Assembly: GCF_900096565.1 (NCBI RefSeq)
Contig: NZ_FMYP01000033.1
Location: 1 to 44,661, forward strand
From: Williamwhitmania taraxaci
GTDB taxonomy: Bacteria; Bacteroidota; Bacteroidia; Bacteroidales; Williamwhitmaniaceae
DNA: 44,661 bases
Direction: 5' to 3'
Numbering within the stretch: position 1 is the first letter of the stretch; every line of letters begins with the position of its first letter. Shown here piece by piece: positions 44,342 through 44,661 of this stretch. Made by a program: the position numbers and the translations under genes. A model generated the notes under the pieces. The model was not told the DNA's origin and ran no database searches. It saw nothing but the letters and a program-made list of their open reading frames with translations.

Positions 44342-44661
44342 TCAACTCACAAATGCAACTTGGGTTAACTGATTATATGTTAAGAGGGGAGAGATAAACC
44401 CTAGCCTTTTTCTAGGCCGACTGTTAAGAATATCTTCGACCCACTGAACCTGCTCTTGTGTTATCGTTTTAAAGTCCGTTTTCTTCGGGAAATACTGCCT
44501 TACCAAGCGGTTTGCATTCTCGTTAGCGCCGCGCTCCCAGCTGTGGTATGGCCGTGCAAAGTAAAAATTTATTTGCAACTTTTCGGCAATAACCTGATGT
44601 GCTGCAAACTCCTTTCCATTATCAGCGGTAATAGTGTGCATTTGGTGTGCCAACGGGGATA
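44322..44661 (-). mobile_element. IS30-family insertion sequence, one end
   Basis: The element is defined by the transposase fragment. The left limit is a guess near 44322-44342, based on the position of the stop codon and the usual short distance to the IS30 terminal repeat. The right end is beyond the window. Confidence 0.6.
44342..44661 (-). CDS. IS30-family transposase, C-terminal part (cut by window edge)
   Basis: The visible ~106 residues are the end of the catalytic domain. They include HTITADNGKEFAAHQVIAE (second Asp of the DDE triad), then FYFARPYHSWERGANENANR (catalytic Glu) and RQYFPKKTDF, NSRPRKRLGF. This is the classic IS30 signature. The frame is open through the window end, so the gene starts beyond 44661. 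The stop codon lies inside GTTGCATTTGTGAGTTGAAT on the minus strand, which may be the terminal repeat itself. Nothing visible suggests it is broken. Confidence 0.93.
   Translation of the reverse strand, partial: SPLAHQMHTITADNGKEFAAHQVIAEKLQINFYFARPYHSWERGANENANRLVRQYFPKKTDFKTITQEQVQWVEDILNSRPRKRLGFISPLLTYNQLTQVAFVS

Overview
The window looks like chromosomal DNA from a member of the Bacteroidota, most likely class Bacteroidia. The evidence is the set of type IX secretion (T9SS) genes (porX, porW/sprE, porP/sprF and a type B C-terminal signal), the LpxC-FabZ fusion, HU-CCDC81/SPOR and FecI/FecR/TonB-receptor genes, and Bacteroidota-type promoters (TTTG, about 20 nt, TAnnTTTG). Futalosine-pathway menaquinone synthesis is suggested by an MqnC-like radical SAM enzyme. 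I cannot name genus or species.

Layout. 1-363: the 3' end of a 23S rRNA gene, the 5S gene and a strong terminator. 364-1060: a gene-free stretch with several degenerate copies of a short palindromic repeat. 1061-3169: a TPR protein and a secreted protein of unknown function. 3608-6773: a T9SS-related set (abundant-looking secreted protein, type B CTD protein, PorP/SprF). 7149-11181 (minus): threonine dehydrogenase, an HU-SPOR protein, a Gdx/SugE exporter with a membrane protein, and a DUF1874 protein. The DUF1874 gene is the last of a three-gene operon that begins with a TPR hybrid histidine kinase (14773) and continues with an outer-membrane barrel-like protein. 14894-15700: a TonB-like protein. 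15704-21650 (minus): ald, tsaE, porX and porW, transcribed porW to ald. 21959-22891 (minus): a SiaB-like kinase and its SiaC-like substrate. 23153-27783 (minus): lpxA, lpxC-fabZ and lpxD for lipid A, plus an HD hydrolase. 28003-32915: rimP-nusA-infB behind a near-consensus promoter and a leader hairpin. 33078-38221: an ECF sigma factor, a frameshifted FecR, a TonB-dependent transducer and a second, intact FecR. 38231-44038: mqnC-like, pdxA, a malic enzyme-phosphotransacetylase fusion and a TraB/GumN protein. The right edge cuts an IS30-family transposase.

Most of the window is housekeeping. The most unusual item is the DUF1874 gene at 10825-11181. This family includes AcrIII-1/Crn2, nucleases that degrade the cyclic tetra-adenylate messenger of type III CRISPR systems. 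Here the gene keeps the family's Gly-His motif but sits translationally coupled behind a sensor kinase and an outer-membrane protein, with no CRISPR, phage or conjugative genes in view. The second notable point is a one-base frameshift in a run of six T that separates the anti-sigma/FecR part of the first FecR from its C-terminal receptor-sensing domain, while an intact paralogue follows the receptor.
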